Position numbers and translations under genes: made by a program. The notes below the pieces were generated by a model. It searched no databases, was not told where the DNA came from, and saw only the letters and a list, made by a program, of their open reading frames with translations. From Mimachlamys varia (taxonomy: Eukaryota > Mollusca > Bivalvia > Pectinida > Pectinidae), in assembly GCA_947623455.1 (NCBI GenBank), contig OX392536.1, forward strand, positions 10,721,282 through 10,785,281: 64,000 nucleotides of DNA. The letters are read 5' to 3'. Below are positions 62,601 through 64,000 of this stretch, piece by piece (the stretch's first letter is position 1; each line of letters starts with the position of its first letter).

Positions 62601-62759
62601 TAAGGATTAAAGTTTCTTTCTGGTGGTTTTATCAAAGGATAAAGTTCAGTAGGATATCGATAGTTGTTTCATGGAACGCTTCGCGTTCCATTCCAACTAT
62701 CGATATCCTACTGAACTTTATCCTTTGATAAAACCACCAGAAAGAAACTTTAATCCTTA
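62601..62759. mobile_element. Near-perfect 159-bp palindrome (fold-back MITE)
   Basis: Arms of about 70-78 bp are identical from the outer ends (TAAGGATTAAAGTTTCTTTC at the left, its complement at the right) to TATCGATAGTTG. A 2-base length difference interrupts near the centre, and TGGAACGC-TTC-GCGTTCCA forms a tight 3-base loop at 62680-62682. A TA at each end fits a TA target duplication. The near-identity of the arms implies recent insertion or arm correction. The terminal 8 bp also bound the older element at 17742-17869. Confidence 0.85.
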
Positions 62760-64000
62760 AATAAAGTATTACAATTTGAATTTTTAATGAGATTTTCAGG
62801 AAAAATATGTGTAAAAATCCCTAAATCTCGCCCTAAAGTGATCCCTGCTATGTATTAAGGTATAGCTGATTTTAAATTAGCATTACAGAAATTATGTCAT
62901 TACATTGAAAAATGTCATTACGAACAAAATATTATAACATATGTTAATAGTCTCTTCCGAATCATTTTCTTGATATCTCTTCCGTGTCATATTAACACGG
63001 GGCATTTCTTATAACATTTCTAATTCTGCAAAGTGTCTCACTATTTCACTAGGGGGTATATTACGGTTTGTTTGGAGTTCAATACAGAATACCTCTTGCT
63101 ATCATAATACAGTCCTGAATATAATTATGCTACCAACAAAAGCGACACAAAGGTGTCTTCTTGTAAATTTATTTCATCGACGAAAAGATTTCTTTGCTAC
63201 ATGAAACTGAATATACACTGTAATAAAAACAATTTTCAGCTTTACAAAGTAACATCTCGGCTTTTTCTGGGACATCAGTAATGTTTGGGTTTTGTAAGGT
63301 AGGTTGGTAAATGTTCACGGTCTACGGCGGCTCGTTCATATATACATGATAGTGCTTTATATTGCATAACAAATTTCCTTATATGCAGAGTCAAAGAGTT
63401 TAAAACACCAAAACAAACGACCGAAACTTGATAAAACGACGAAAAGAATCGAGGCGTTACGGGAGCGGTTCTAGAGGAAACGCCCGAGCGAAAACCGCTA
63501 GAGAGTAGCTACATGTATAGTTACAAATTACTGAGGCGAAACCTCACCGAAAAAATATATACAATTTATCATCTTTGTTACCATTACAACATGTTGGTAA
63601 TCGGGTCAGAATATTCATGTACAATAGTAATAAAAACGTACAATTGAAGATTTATTAAGGGTGGAGTTATCGCTGAATGATAACCTCAACAGAAATAGAA
63701 TCCAAGTTCGCATCTGTTAAAAACAACGCCATTCCCATTGGAGTTTTATCAGCGTCGTGTCTTTGCGTAGTTTAGAAAATAATATTCGATCAACACAATG
63801 GCAAGTGTAGTTTTATCAGCTGTTTTAATGAAGCTTCGCAACAGATGCATGGGCTATTTCATCAGCGGATGAATACAAAGTACAGCTACCCGTCTAAATT
63901 GACGAACTACGATATTGGCAATGACTTCCTTGATGGAAGTTACAACTAAAAAAGGCTATCAGTCATCTTTAGATGAACAATTATGACAAGGACGCCCTCT
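62760..64000. other. Intergenic, right edge of window
   Basis: Two similar words, CATTGGAGTTTTATCAGC near 63738 and a related GTGTAGTTTTATCAGC near 63806, hint at a small decayed repeat. No gene was seen. Confidence 0.35.

Overview
The window looks like intergenic, repeat-rich nuclear DNA of an invertebrate animal, most probably a mollusc and perhaps a bivalve. Reasons: the DNA is AT-rich with almost no long open frames; the one clear gene is a single-exon aminergic G-protein-coupled receptor; the dispersed repeats are animal types (tRNA-derived SINEs, TA-flanked fold-back MITEs, decayed reverse-transcriptase elements). The mollusc assignment rests on remembered SINE and retroelement motifs, so it is an inference. 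No bacterial, viral or organellar gene set is visible. Layout. 0-3 kb: a 340-bp fold-back element, a promoter-like CRE/ETS/YY1 cluster, a 30-bp triplication and a long imperfect hairpin. 3.16-4.28 kb (minus strand): an intact 371-aa receptor closest to the 5-HT4 serotonin receptor class. 5.52-5.77 kb: a 13-copy 19-bp array with nine perfect CREB/ATF palindromes, about 1.25 kb upstream of the receptor start codon. 6.7-8.1 kb: a MITE with long terminal inverted repeats and a 12-copy, indel-free 30-bp array. 10-22 kb: mostly featureless apart from simple repeats, a 39-bp array, a small fold-back MITE and a second CRE-bearing array of 59-bp period. 22.3-23.0 kb: the longest of six remnants of one reverse-transcriptase retroelement family. 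23-50 kb: degenerate tandem arrays, tRNA-derived SINEs, a 95-bp array, a G-rich duplicated minisatellite and further retroelement remnants. 50.5-54.5 kb: two large minisatellites with higher-order structure. 55-64 kb: MITEs, more retroelement tails, a possible first exon with TATA box and splice donor, and a nearly perfect 159-bp palindrome. How it fits together. Only the receptor is a confident gene. If expressed, it would bind a biogenic amine at the plasma membrane and, by family analogy, signal through Gs and cAMP. The CRE palindromes upstream would be a plausible cAMP-responsive input, but this is speculative. At least 20 TGACGTCA palindromes were found by eye across the window, nine of them in the upstream array. 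Thirteen tandem arrays or minisatellites occupy roughly a tenth of the window. Several have periods divisible by three, which creates long but spurious open frames.
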